DNA of 64,000 bases, from assembly GCA_013396995.1 (NCBI GenBank), contig VWZP01009169.1, forward strand, positions 1,395,697 to 1,459,696, written 5' to 3'. Below are positions 26,351 to 39,400 of the stretch, piece after piece. Both the position numbers and the translations under genes were made by a program. Each line of letters opens with the position of its first letter. Position 1 is the first letter of the stretch. Below the pieces are notes generated by a model. The model was not told the origin of the DNA. It saw nothing but the letters and a program-made list of their open reading frames with translations, and ran no database searches. The DNA comes from Dicaeum eximium (Eukaryota > Chordata > Aves > Passeriformes > Dicaeidae).

Positions 26351-29300
26351 TTACCAGGCATTATTAACATTAGAAACAATAGTTCCTGGCATAGAGGTTA
26401 AGGAGGAGTTGGGGCATCTTCAATGGATTCTGCGGCATTTCCAGCATTTTTTGGGAGTGCGGTATTGTTGCTCTTTTTTTATTGTTGTGTCACATTTATT
26501 ATGTGTGTGCTGCTTGTACTCAATCTGTTTGGCACATTTTAAAAGGCCACACCATGCAAAGGGATGCTGCTCAGGAGAAGGCCATGTGCGCTCTGTTAAC
26601 ACAGCTTTGCTTCTGGAGATGTGTTTGGTACAGCACCGTGAGCCATGGTTTTGCAATACCGGTACCATCAAGAACTGCACAGCTTTACTGTTGCCTTTGG
26701 ACCTGCCTGGCAGCCTCCCCACTAGCCTAGTCCTGGCCTCACACTCTACCCTACTTGCTCCTGCCCCACAGTCCCTGCTATGCCCTTCCTCCAACTCTGC
26801 CAAATCCCTTTTCTCTCCATTGCTATAATGTTATTCAATCTCAAATTCCTAATCTTTCCTAAATTAACGCATCACATTAACCCTCGTCTCTTGTAGCATC
26901 TTCCACAAGAAGAAATATCTGTCTGATGCTGAACAAAAATACTCATGTCAAGAGTCTGCTTAGAAATAGAAACCCAGCAGCATAAGGTGGGAGTTAGCAA
27001 TCTTTGAAGGGCCACATTCTGCCATAGTTCCCATAAGAAGTTACTGTGAGCATGCCGTTTATCGGTGGCCTCTTGTCCTCTGTGGGAAGCAGCGGGTGCC
27101 TTGCTCCTGTTAAATGCTGAAATGAGGAGAAGCCAGGAGCCCTGATCTCTGATGGATACAAGTTCAGAGTGTAGCAGGCAAAGTTTGCTCCTTTACTGTG
27201 TTTGACTGTCTCGTGGCAGGTTGCCCCTGCTGCCTCCCATCAGGAAAGGGCCTTCTTGCTCTCCCACCTCTCACTTTTTCTCCACACCTGATGCTGTCAT
27301 GAGATTCCATGGATTGAAAAGCTGCTCCAATTTGGGCAGGAGATATTGGCAAAATTTTGCTGTGATTTAGGAGTCATAGGTAGTGTCTTCATGTAGCAGA
27401 AGTATAACTTGCTTTCTTCCTTCATGCCCAGCTTCCCAGAGGTCAAAACACAGAATTCAGGAAAGCAGACACTGTTCTTCAACCTTAAAATGTTCCTTGA
27501 TCTAAGCCAGTACAGTCTTGACACAGTGAGCAATCCTACTGAATTAACAGACATCAGTTTTCCAGAACCTCACCCAACCATCTATTTAACATACCAGTAG
27601 TATTCCTTTCCTCATAAAACCAGACACTGCCAATGTTTCCAAGCCAGAAAAGATGCGTGGGCTCAAGGATCCCACCAGAGCCACCTGACCTCTGCAGGAA
27701 TCTCCATGGACCTCTGCAGACACTGGACTGTGCTTTGAATGAGCCAGAATACTGTGCTTAAGGAAAACATAATGCTCTGTTTGCTCTTTCCCTCTTTCAT
27801 TTGGGAGAGAATTCATCTTGGTCAGTGAAATCTTCAGACAGTAGCTCCAGCTGCATGTAGGGTTTTCAATCCATCTTCTGCTCATACAGCTTCTGTGTGA
27901 CAACTGCAAGTCCCAATCAGACCATGCCATGCCTCAAATCAGAGCAGGAGTCAGGCTTGGCTGCCAAGCTGCCAGCACTGCACTGGGGGGTCAGAAGCAG
28001 GGCCAGGGGGTCACCAGAGGAGCCAGATCTGCGGGGCACAGCCCATGGCAGTGCCAGGCTTGCAGGAGAGGGAAAGGTACAGAGATTTTCCCCTGGGTGA
28101 AGGTTTGGCACCCTGAGCCAGGCAGGAGTGCAGGAAAGCCTTCCTATTATCCTCTGGTGACAAAAAGAGCCTGTGAAACAGATGTGCAAAGCCATGCTCT
28201 TCAGGATGCAGATCGCTCCGTAGATTTGAGCTGATCAGTGAACCTCCTGCCCTCCTCCCCATCCGGCTGTACATGTGTTTCAAACGACAATTACATTTGT
28301 ATTTTACAAAATACACTGCTCATAAGAGGAGGGGAAGTCATGGTGCTCCCTGCCTCCACTCCTCTGGGCCCCCATTAAGTCTGTTTGCCTGTGATTTCTT
28401 CCAAATGTCAGAGCCAGTCTGTTAGCAGTTAAGTTAAACAGAGCTTGTCCTGTAATAACCCCATTCAGGCTGCTAATTGGTACCAGTACCTACTCCCTGT
28501 CTCCTCCTTGCTACTGGCAGGGCTAGGGCTCAGTCTGCTGCTCTCCTGCCAGGTCAACAAGAGAAGGGGTGTCACCTGCTGGCCTTTGCTCTGGGGCAGG
28601 GCCTTTTGCAAGGGTACAGGTAGCATTGGCATGGGGAGACGAGCAAGGATGGGAAGGGCTTTTCCAGAGAAAGCAATGACCATGTACGCACAAATGTGCT
28701 CTGTTCTCCGCTGCTGAAATTGAAGACAGCAGTTGCTCTGACTGATCTGGCCACAAAGTCCTCCTAATCCTCTCCTTATGACTTTGAGTGCATTGCTCTT
28801 CAAACAATAATGACATCTCAGCATCACCACAGCAACATATGGCTTCACAGCAGGGAAGGCATGCAAGGTACTGCTCCAGCTGGACACAGCTATGCAGTGC
28901 TGATCCCAAGGGGTGCCCAGCTTCCCTGGAGATGCAGCTATTGTCACTACCAGAGTGCTCAGGATTATCTCATAAAAGTCAGCCCACATATAGCACCATG
29001 TACTAGGAACAATTCAAGTTGAGGAACAGGTGAAAATAAAGATCCTGGGAAGAAATGTACTTGCAGCACTGCCCAGTCCCTTAGAGAATGCAGGCAACTG
29101 AGCAGAAGTCAAGGTTTGTTGTTTGGTGCTCATAGTACTTGGTTCAAATCCTTTGGATGGCTTTTGGGAGTATACTATTTCACTTCCATGAGAAACTGTA
29201 TTTTACTGCTCAAGATACTTCTAGCCATCACATTTCAGTCCCCTGCACAAAATAGGCAAAATATTTTTGCAGTAACTTGCCTCTCAGAGAACATACTTGC

Positions 29301-29539
29301 TCGACTGCCCAGGGATCAGCAATACCCTCTAAATGTGAGGAGCCACGCCCACTAACACACACTGAATTTCCAATATTTGCTGTCAAGTCACAGGAAAAGA
29401 GATGACCAGATGTTTTCATTAATTAAATGAACAAACAAATGCAAGAATGCAAGAAGAACGCAACTTCATAGTGAGTGCCATTGAGGAAAAGAATGAGAAG
29501 GCTGAATCGGACAGGCTGCTCATTGTGAAATATTTGTGC
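26351..29539. other. Unique non-coding DNA, no gene recognised
   Basis: Open frames up to about 174 codons occur but overlap on both strands and show no domain. The frame at 28445-28717 has a hydrophobic stretch near its start but no family resemblance, and opposite-strand frames of similar length cover the same DNA. No transcript signals are convincing. Confidence 0.45.
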
Positions 29540-29650
29540 CACTCCTATTATTATTAGTCACTTGTTGTACATTTCCAAAGCAGTTAACTCAGTAATCCTC
29601 AGAGGGCTCATGTGGGGTAAGACAATTGTTACCCATTAAGTATAACCCTG
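29540..29650 (-). mobile_element. Possible MIR/L2-type fossil
   Basis: A 'TTATTATTAGTCACTTGTTG' block is followed by 'GCAGTTAACTCAGTAATCCTC' and 'GTGGGGTAAGACAATTGTTACCCATT'. This recalls the reverse-oriented tail shared by old MIR and L2 elements ('ttaatcctcacaa...ggtag...tattatccccatt'). The match is diverged and short. Confidence 0.3.
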
Positions 29651-32424
29651 GTTGTCAATGGTACCAAATGTTTTGGCTGCAGGAAGGCTACTGGAAAAGA
29701 GGATGCTCTGAAATCTTGGAAAGTAGGGCTTTGCTAGGGCAGCACAAGATCTTAGAAGTTCTTATTTTGCCTGTATCCAGAGTCCAACTGCTCTACCTGC
29801 TGCCCAGAGAGGCCTGCCTGCAGTATTTCCATTGTTGCCAGGCACTGAAGAAGTAATTTGAGCCTGCATCCTTCTCTGAAGACCTTTGGTAAGATTGTGA
29901 AGAGTGATCTCAGGCCCCTGACAGAGCATCTGTCAAGCCTGATGCTCTTCCCAGTAACTCCTGGAAATGACAGGAGGAAAGGATCTTTATCCCAAATATT
30001 GCCACATCTTTGTGTTGAATCCCCACAGAAGCAACTGGAAGATCATCCTCAGGCACTGCAGCCCTGCACAGAGGGGACCCTGCCCAGCCTTTGGCCCTGC
30101 AGAACAGAGAAGGAATTCAGCATGGCCTTCCCCACCAGAGTTATTCAGAGATCAGGCTCCAAGATCCCACCCTGAACACATTCTTGGGAAGAAAAAAATT
30201 TCTCTGTTCATTGACCAAGTGCCAAGTAGTGTGTTTATGCAGCCCCTTCTTTGAGAACAGTGTTTGATGCTGCTCACAAAACCTCCCTCATCCCCATTAG
30301 GCAGGGCTCCAAGCTCCTCCAAGCTTCCCCAACTCCCAGCTTCTTGGACCTGGAGCTATCCATGGTTTGTGCAACACGCCCAGTTCTAATGTTCTTACTC
30401 ACTGCAAACATCTGACTTCATGCACGGTTCCTGTTTTGGCACTGTAGTGTCCAAATCATCCCATCGCATTACAAAATTGTTCAGCTCAGAACAAGTGGCC
30501 CTTAGGAACCTTAGGAACCACCAACACCACAAATGTGGAGAAGGTAGATTATTTGTTGCAATTTCTGAACTGACATCTTAATTTAAGGAATTTTAGGAAT
30601 CTCTGCTAAGGAGAGAAAGATCAGAAATAAGAGATGTTCTGGAGAGACAAACTTGATGAATTTAGGAGTTGGCAAAGACTGATGGTGTGTGAAACTGTTC
30701 CAGAGAGTCCCAGGAGCATCTTTACGCAGAAGTGGCCAATAGCCTCTGTGGCTGGACCAGAGGGAAAGCAGAAATCTGCACTGGCTGTGAAGTCCAAAAC
30801 TTTTGGATCTTGGGAGCAGAAGCTATACAAACCAGCATTTTCTGTGTCTCTGAGCTAGTGGAGCAGTTTTAGGGACCTTGATATCAAAGAGCAGTGAGAA
30901 CTCGCAAGTCAAATGGTTCTCATTAGTGGCTCATTTTCTTGGTGTGAGGGATAAAAGTGCAGAAAGAGCTAAAGCATCTCCCAGCATTTTGGTGAAGGGG
31001 AAGAGAATAACTACAGAAGATTATCCTTTCCCCAGGCAGTGACTCTAGAGCTTGGCATGACACTGAAGCAGGGCTGTATTGCAGCCCCATGCTGCTGTCC
31101 CAGGCTGAGTGCCTGGCAGCACATCTCCCAGCCTTCAGGAGCTAAACAGGGAGCGACTTGGGCAACAAGGGCAAGAATACACCAGCTGTGCTTTGAAAAG
31201 CCACATGAGCATGGTATTTCTGTGTAGGATTGGAGGGGTCTCCGGGTATGCTGGAGTTTTCTCAGGGAAGCTGATATGCCATGCTTGAATATCACCAGCT
31301 TGGAAGCATAAAATATAAAAATATATATAAAACAATATTTCCACCCATTTTCTTGCATTTTAAGAGCTATTAACCTGCTATCGAGTCAGTGGAGCACTAC
31401 TGCAGGTCTCAGATCAGTCCTGTAAACTGACAGCCATGTAGTCTGACCTTTTAGTGTTGAAGAAACAGCATTAAAGGAGGACTCTAGAGAATGGTCCCAG
31501 GGCTGAGGAGTGAGCTGATGAAGGATTGTTCCTCCCACTGGCCAAATGGTGATGTAGCAAATCTTCACTAGTGGTAGAGAAGAAACTCATATGTTTTGAG
31601 CAGCTGCAAAACAACTGGCCATGCTGACCTTCCAAATGATAGTGAGAATTCTCTGAAATATCTAGGAGACTCTTGGTGCACTTGCATCTGGCTGTTTGCA
31701 TGCTTAGGGCAGATCCACTGCTTTGGGACCCATCTGCTTGAAATGTTTACTGTGAGGGGTTGTTCACTCTTCTGAACGCTCACATTTTTTGGAAAGCAAG
31801 GTGCAGCCCACAGAAACAAGGTCTAGTCTTTCCAACCAGAGAGCGCCAGCCCTCTTTGAGTCCAGCTTACAGCTGTGAGCCATGACAGATTGTAAATCTG
31901 AGGGCTGGAATGGGAGAACATCTGGGTGGCCACCAGAGAGGGGTGGGGGGAGCTGTCAGGGGCACTGCCTGGCTTTTGATCAGCCCTAGGAACTGGCAAC
32001 GTTCAGCAGGCGCTAATCCGCTCTTTTACCAATTCTCAGCAATCAGCTTCCTGTCACAGCTGAGGGAGGGAAAAAGTTACTTGATCACAAACCTGAGGGA
32101 GCTGGTGTTGAAACATACCTTCAGCTTTTTTCTCAATTTCTTTAAATTATAAAAGAGTAGGGTAGGAGGGAAATACAAAGAAATATACACCAAATATTCA
32201 CTCTGCAGAGTAGAACTGTGGATTAACTCATGGTACATTTTCAAACAGAGTATTTGCATTTGGGTTTTCTGCTTTCTTGAGGTTTCACATGATTTGGGGA
32301 AGGGATTTTAGTCTCTCAAGATCACGCAGGCAACCATCAGGATAGTCAACTGTGGCCTCCTTCTGCTGGAGGCTCGTCCAGCCTGTTGGATAGCTTCACA
32401 TTTGTGTGCAGCCTTCCCATGTAA
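29651..32424. other. Unique non-coding DNA, no gene recognised
   Basis: Only short frames without motifs. An AT-rich low-complexity patch (A/T alternation) lies at about 31308-31335. Nothing else supported. Confidence 0.45.
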
Positions 32425-32530
32425 AATGGATAGAATACTGTCCCCTTCATAGAGAAGAGGAAGCTGAGAGCCTCAGGTCATGCTGCAAAGCTGTGGCTGG
32501 GAACCAGATCCAGATCCAGTGATCCCAAAT
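32425..32530 (-). mobile_element. MIR-like ancient SINE fragment, antisense
   Basis: The plus strand reads 'AGAGAAGAGGAAGCTGAGAG', 'CTCAGGTCATGCTGCAAAGC', then 'TGGCTGGGAACCAGATCC'. This order resembles the reverse complement of a MIR core ('gaggaaactgag...aaggtcacacagctag...gtggcagagctgggaac'). The copy is diverged; an L2-type fragment is the alternative. Confidence 0.4.
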
Positions 32531-32639
32531 GCCTTAGCTGTAAGAGTCTCATTGTGAAATCCTTTGTTTGAGCTGTCTTTTCATTTGCATGGTGCTGTTT
32601 CTGCATTTGATGGACCACCCTAGAACACATGTTGTCTCC

Positions 32640-32732
32640 TCAACCCAAAAGTGGTCTATCATTTAATTACTGTAATTAATTACATTTAATTTTGGGTCTA
32701 TCAACCCAAAAGATCTATCATTTAATTACTGT
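32640..32732. repeat. Short direct repeat with internal inverted copy
   Basis: The motif TCAACCCAAAAG followed by TCTATCATTTAATTACTGT occurs at 32640-32673 and again, with a small indel, at 32701-32732. Between them lies ATTTAATTTTGGGT, partly complementary to ACCCAAAA of the direct repeats. This looks like local template switching or slippage in AT-rich DNA. Confidence 0.8.
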
Positions 32733-35269
32733 CAAAGCATGAACTCTATTCACTTGCTGGGATCACAAAACTTTCTACAGAAACGCTCATTGGCTGCAGA
32801 GAAAACTATGCCCAGTTAAAATTCACAGACGGGAAAAAATCCTCTAAGGACTGACCATTCGTATCACAGCTGTCTTAAGGGGTAGAGAGACTAGAGACTT
32901 GCTGTACTGTGTACTTGAAACTGCAATCAGTCCCTAACTCAAAGATTTATTGCTCAGGCAGGGCCCCACTGGAGGCTCAGCACTCCCTGGCCTGTATGAT
33001 GTGAATGGAGCCACAAGCCAGGTGGCTTTTCCAACATCATGCTTTGAATCCAGCTGATTCAAGTGCAAAACTGAAAACTCCTGAACTCAGTTACAGCTTC
33101 TGACCTGTGGGACAGCCCTGCCTCTCTGAATTTAATAAGCCTTTAAATGGGACCAGGTGTGCAGCATAAGCTAAAGGAGTCCAAGGGAAACCTCTCACTC
33201 ACTGGTAGCCACAACCATGTTCTGAAGGTCCAACCACCAGTGTCACAAGGACATATAGCAATGTTCTCTACCACCCAAGTACATGTCACTGTCCTTGATC
33301 CTATACAGGCTGACTTTTAATTAGCAACACACAGCCCAGAAGAATGGCAAGATGTGTCTGAATTTACCTCTATCTTAATTGCATCAGGAAGTTGCCTTCT
33401 GGCACTGATCAGTTCTGAAACTCTTGGCACATCTCATGCTAATGGAGTGAGGCTGCAGCTGGCAGCTCCTCCCAGGCTCTCCCTGGGCTCTTATCCACCA
33501 GCCTCTGAGTAGCACCTGCTGCAGGCAAAGCCTCTTGGGAGTACCACGCTGGTCCAGTGTTCCCATGTGGGAGAACAGGGTGCTCTACTGAGCCACCTCA
33601 GTGCTGGCAAGCAGAGGAGTTACAAGGCTGCAGTGGGATGGAGAAAGGGTAATTGAAGGGGTTGGAGGTTTATACAAGGATCATCCACAGGGTGAATCTC
33701 AAGATTGGATTTGTCATAGAGAAATCCCACTTGTTATTCCAAATTATCTTGGTTCCAGTTCAGGTCTGTGTGGGTGGAGAATGTGAATGTGATACATGTA
33801 CAAACAGAGCACAGCCACACTGACACCTCTACAACCACCTGGCTTCCCTCACACTTGCTACTGGCTCCACTGTGCCAGGGACTGATGTGACCCCACTGAT
33901 AAGCAGGCACAACTTGTCACAGCACAGCCCATTCTGCCATCCTTAATGCTGGCTGGGAATGCAAAATGGGAAACCGCAGCGCCAGGGGATAGAGCACATC
34001 CCTTCCCCACCTGCCTCCTTATTCCAGGAGGGAAAATGGGTTCTGGTGAAGCCCTGGCTCACACCAGCCCCACTCCTCTCACTCTTCAGGCTTCCTGTAT
34101 TTCTTCTCTCTACCTAATTTCCCTGTGAGGGAGTGTGGCCAGCCTCACTTCCTCTCCCAAAGCAGATGTGAGGTCTGGGACTGCAGCTCTCAGAGAGCTG
34201 GGCTATGCTGTCCTGTACCAAACCCCAGCCATGTGGTGGCCTTGATGTTGCAGCACACAGTGAGTTCAAAATGGGAGGGAGGTACTTGTGTTGAGCACAT
34301 CTCCCTTGTTATATTGGGTGGCCCAAGCCTGCAGACAGTTTTAATTTAGGAAGCTGATAGTGGTTCTCTACACACTGTGTCTGCCTGTTGGTTTGCCTGA
34401 GCTTGAAACACATCCCCTTCACTCCCCATGGCATAGCCTATTGAGGGTCACAAAGTGCCTCTGCTGCCATGGGAATCATGCATCCCCAAGTTCCCCTCCT
34501 CCACTTGCCCTTTTCTTCTCGTGTTGCAGCCTAGAGGGCATCACAGAGAAGCTTCTGAGGTCTGAGAGCCTGGCAGCAGCAGGATGACAGCATCCCTCCC
34601 TGCAAGAGCTTCAGAGTTAGAGGGTGCTGTCCAGTGGCCTTCATGAAGTCCACACTCCAGGAAGGAGGCAGCAAGAAGGTCTGCAGCTCTCCAGACAGTA
34701 CCTGTGAGCAGCAGCCCTTTCCATAGATGGGTTTCTTGGACACAAATGTGCACTGTGGCAGAAATAGGGTCTGTGTACCGGAGAGGCTGAGCTGGAACAG
34801 GCATTGGGGCTCAGACAGCCTTCTTGGTGCTTGTTTTTCTTTATTTAGTACCTGCTGCTGGAGGGCAGCTCACTTGCCTTTCTTCCCACATTAAATACCA
34901 TTGCTCCGACTCTACACATCCAGGTGCTAACAGATTAACAAGATGAAGGAGCAGGGGGTGTATAATTGTGATACCAATACAGCACAGCTCACACAGCAGA
35001 TAATCGGTGTGTGCCAAAAAGGCAGTGGCAAATGGCTCCCGGAGGAGATTTCTCCCTAGAAGGGCAGCATTTCACACCACCAGCCTCTGTAATGAGGGGA
35101 AAACTACGCATCCTTAGTCCCAGGGGTCCTACCACGAGGTGTAAGCAACAGACTTGGCTCTCCTGCGGCATTCTCCAAGCACAGCAATTTGCCTTACTCG
35201 GGACAGTGGATGCAACTCCTGCTTCCTCAGTTTGTTTTGACGCTCTTCTACGGCGAGACCGTGTTTAAA
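32733..35269. other. Unique non-coding DNA, no gene recognised
   Basis: No gene, RNA gene or repeat family recognised. All frames are short and unremarkable. Confidence 0.45.
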
Positions 35270-36030
35270 GAAAAGAAATGAGTAAATTCTGCCAAACCAA
35301 AGGGTTTGACCTTTGATTGCAAGTTTTGGGAAGAGAGATAAAATGTTTGGTTTTTTTTTTTTTTCTCAGCCATGACCACTTAGAGGTTGGTTGACACAGT
35401 GCAGTATTTCAGAACACGCTGCTTTCTTAAGCCATCTTTTTGTTTTGGGCTGTGTGGTTTTTGTGGTGGGTCTCAGGTTTCCTTGTCAGATTTGGGACAT
35501 GTGTGTCTGTCCTCAAAACCGCTGAGCATGTCTCACAGGCCCCCTTCCCTGCACACCTAAGAGTTGTTTTTTAGGTATTGTTTTCTATTGCTCAGGGGCT
35601 GAGAAAATGCCGGTGAAATAGGGCAGAGCTTGATGGAGAATGAATTTCTCTGGAGGAAAGAGAGAACCACAGATGCCTGCCCTTCTATTCCTGTTTACCT
35701 TTGCTTTCAGGAGGTCAATTAAATTGTGGGCATAAACTTACATTGCGGTTTGCAAACTGATACTCACCAGAAGGTGTTCTGGCGTCACAGAGCATTTTGT
35801 GTTTCAGTTTCTTCTTTCCCAGCTCCTTTATGGCTTGGTAATAACTTGCAACACATGTATCACAGCAACATTATTTGAACAACATTTTTGCAGCATCACA
35901 ATCAAATTTAGTTAGCAAAATTCCCATGAAGATGTTACTCATGTGGAATGATCAACAATCCATTTAGAACTCGGACTTTCCCCTTTTTTTTGTGTGTGGT
36001 ACAGCTGCAGGATTTCTTCATAAGCAGTGA
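35270..36030. other. Motif-rich non-coding block, enhancer-like composition
   Basis: A facing pair CAAAGG (35298-35303) and CCTTTG (35310-35315) is present. The right half extends to TGACCTTTG (35307-35315), the reverse complement of an HNF4/COUP/ERR-type CAAAGGTCA site. A forkhead TGTTTAC lies at 35692-35698 and a palindromic homeodomain-type CAATTAAATTG at 35716-35726. No long open frame exists. A poly-T run lies at 35351-35364. Function is inferred from motifs only. Confidence 0.3.
35351..35364. repeat. Poly-T run, 14 bases
   Basis: Simple homopolymer inside the motif-rich block. Confidence 0.9.
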
Positions 36031-36154
36031 TTGAAAGATTCATAGTTTTTAATTCTGTGTATGTTGAGAAAGGGTGGGGGGAGATAATGGTTCAGGCAGC
36101 AAACATTCATTTGGCCTCCTACCCACTCAGTTATCCCCCTTCACATGGGACATA

Positions 36155-36465
36155 ACCACCCCATGGAACTCATTGCTGCAGGATATTATGGAAAACAACC
36201 ATCTCAGTGGCTCGAACAGCACAACGGATGATAAGAAACCTCTCATGGTCAAATACAGGGCTCTAGCCAAAGCTCCATCTCTGGATGTGTCTGCAGTGCA
36301 AGCTGTCAGGTGCTAAAAGGGTGCAGAAGGGAAAAGATCCCTCTGTCAATGCCCAGTTTTTATACTTCAGCTCCTGTCAAAGCTAGGAGAATGAACTAGA
36401 TGGACTTTTGATCTGATCCAGTATAGCACTTACTTCAAATTTACATTGGCTGGGAGTCAAGCCTG
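36155..36465 (+). mobile_element. Old CR1/L3-type LINE 3' tail, sense
   Basis: The segment begins CCATGGAACTCATTGCTGCA, continues GGATATTATGGAAAAC, and ends with ACTAGATGGACTTTTGATCT and GATCCAGTATAGCA. These are characteristic of the 3' UTR of older CR1/L3-like LINEs shared by birds, crocodilians and turtles. It differs from the copies at 2.5, 22.5 and 63.4 kb, so it comes from a different and probably older lineage. Intervening sequence is eroded. Confidence 0.7.
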
Positions 36466-39400
36466 GTTTCTATCACAGTGTGTTGTGCAATTCTTACTCT
36501 CATTTCCAGTGTTGTCCCCACCCTGCCCCATCCCACAGAGGTTAGTGAGTTTGTATCTCAAGGAAAAGAGTATTTTCTGACTGCAGTCACATCTGTACCA
36601 CCAAGCCTTGCTCAATTTTACTTCTGAGATCTTACTCAGAGAACTGTTTGCACTTACTTCAAAGAAAGTGCTTACCTGCAGCTGACTTTAACAAATATCT
36701 TGGAGTGAGGCTCCATCAGCTCTCTATCCATGTGGTGGCTGTCCCCTCATTTTATCATCCATTTTCTTGGTACTGGGCTCTAACAGAACCCCCCTTAGAC
36801 TCCCCCTTCGCATGGATACTGTCCTGACACAGAACCCAAGAGCTGCTATCTTAGGTCCTCAAGTCAGGAGGAGCTTTTCTTTGCTAGACTGACCTAAGGA
36901 GAAGAGTCAATTAACTCAAGAAGAGCTTTCCAGCAAGAATTAATGAGATATAGTGTGTTTTTTCAAATTCCCTTAGTAAAGCCCTGAAGTCAAGGCAGAG
37001 GCTGGTAGATCTATCTAGTGGAACTGTCTGGGGTTGTTGGGATTTCTGTCCCCTCATCATCCAGGCTTTTCTACAAATCTGCACTGTTGCATTTGTTGGC
37101 AAGTCTGTCTTTTTAGCATCTTGAGATCCCTTGCATTATACAATACTCCTGAATTTCCCTGATCCTGGAGCTTGATATGCTTGCACCCAAACCTGATAAT
37201 ACTTATCCTTCATTCCACATTCCTCCCTGGCAAGGCTCCCTCACTGATCAGCAGCCCTTCTTCACTGCCATGTGCCAATTGCTTTAATGATCTAGAAAGG
37301 AAGTGTACACTAATACAAGAAGGATGTGTAATGAGCTAAGGAAGATGTATAATGAGATAAAAGTGCTGCAAATGCCTCCTGGATAAGAAAGGATTTGACA
37401 AAGCTTGGGGAGTCATTCCTCAGTGGTTCAGTGAAGAGGGATCCCCTTTACAAGAGAAAGTCAGAGTGATGAAAACAAGTAAAGGTACCCTGGACCCCTT
37501 GTCTGACTCATGGACTTTATGGGGCTCTAGGTGATACGTAGCAATGCTCAGGGAAGAGGCTGGCACTTGTAGTCATGGTGGGACCACTGCTGAGGTCCCA
37601 ACACCTTTGTGTCAGCTGCTATGAGCCACAGGTCTGATCACCCACCCCCACAGGAGATAATGCAGTGATAGTGGCAAGACCCTGAGCATTCCAGGAGGAA
37701 TATTGCCTCAGGAAGGAGAAAGGGAGTCATCAATATGAGTGTGCCAGTGGTCTTAAAAGGGACAGCTGGGAACACTTGCATTTTTCCCTTATAAGCACAA
37801 AAGTGATGGAGGAAAAAAGGTTAAAGAATGGGGAATTCCAGTGGAATACACATATTTTAACACCAGCCATAAACTCAGCAGTACTCAGAAAGGGCCTGGG
37901 TAACTAGAAGGCACAGAGCCATTGCAAATAACAGTAAGTTATGCAATTTTTCTTCTCATTCTGGTTGCTGGCTTCTAAGAGTTGGCCTAGGGAGTTCCCC
38001 TCTCAGGGAGTGGGGGAATGTCTGACTTCAGTTATCTCTGTACCATCAGGCCAACTTCTATCATTTTGAAGGCAGTCAGCAAGGCTCAGAAACACTGCAA
38101 ATAATGACCACTTGTCAGAAAGAGTATGAGTTATCCTGCTCCAGGACCTGTCTTTGGGTATACCCATGACAGAGGATGAAGAGCAGAAGTATGCTTACTC
38201 CACACTTGAGCCCTCCAAGCCCTGACATCTTTTCTAGGAAAGCTGGTGCTGGCCACTGTTGGACGTAGGATGGAAAGAGGGATTCATTCCACGTGCATAT
38301 TTCCAGTGGTCCCCTTTCTTTCTTCCTCTGGTGCTGCAAGCACCTACACCCTTTGGCTCCTACACCCACCGTGACCTCCCATGCTTTAGTGTCTGCAGCA
38401 CCTGTAGGGAAACCTGGAGCATCCTGCATTTGATTGCCTGGTTCCACCAGCTACAAGTCTGGGATGACCTGGCTGTCATGGTGACAGTCTGGAATAGCAC
38501 CTGGACCTTCAGGGTGTAGGAAGAGGGTTAGTGTCAGAGTGATTTGAAAGAGAGACAAAAGATTGTCTGCTCCAGAGTCACTATGGGCTTTGTGTTGGGC
38601 CAGCTTGGTGGGACCAGCAGTTCTCAGGACTGCTCAAGACTGTCACACCCCACCTGTCTGGGCACTCCAGCAATACTGAAAGCAGGCATCTTGCTTTAGT
38701 AGTCAAGTGCTGTTTTCTTGTGGCTTTCTTTTAGCTGCAGTTACAGCCTGTCTAGTCATTAGCAGCTCCAGGCTGACACACAAGCAGAGAGAAGACTGCT
38801 CACCACTCATCAAATGCTGAGCTTATTTGCATGCTTTCAGTTTTCATGCAATTTTTAAAAGTGCAAACAGATGTCATGAGATTTTTATCTCATTACCTTC
38901 ATATGGCTTTTATCCCCATTAAACTTTCAAAGAAATACTACATGCCACCAAGTTTTTGGTCCAGCAACTGTAAGAAGCCCCATGCAAAGAACAGCCCAAA
39001 GCCAGGTAGCTTGGTTGCATAAAAAGCCTGAATACTCCAGGATTGAAGTGTTGTACAAACTGGAGCCTTAACAGCTCAGACTGATCCAAGCTACAGAAAA
39101 GTGTCTTCCTTTTTCATGTGCTCTTCTTCCATTTACAGCTCTGAACATCTTGGTATGAAACTCCTTCCTCTCTCTTCTGATGAACTGCTTGCCCTCAGTG
39201 CACATTGTGTCAGCCCAAGACATTGTCTCTTCAGAGTAGCCCTCGTGGCTAGAAAGTGCTCTTGCTGATGTGCTGCAGGCACGTGGATGGTGGTGGCACC
39301 CCTGACAGGCTCCCCATCAGGCATCAAAGGATCCCTGGTGAGTCTGGTCATGGTCCAGGCACCATGTCCAGCCTTTGCTGTCTGCTACACAGCCTGCTAG

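Noticed and set aside
26700..26880. Possible shared repeat with 45275-45470
   Set aside because: Both contain AGCCTAGTCCTGG and C/T-rich sequence ending near a 'CATCACATTAA' motif, but alignment by eye breaks down between these points. Probably shared pyrimidine composition.
29140..29160. GGTTCAAATCC, a tRNA T-loop-like (B-box) motif
   Set aside because: No matching A-box, anticodon stem or acceptor stem can be drawn around it, so it is not a tRNA gene or a tRNA-derived SINE head.
37208..37225. Resemblance to the microRNA miR-205 mature 5' end (TCCTTCATTCCAC)
   Set aside because: Only about 13 bases match, the rest of the mature sequence differs, and the flanks do not form the needed hairpin.
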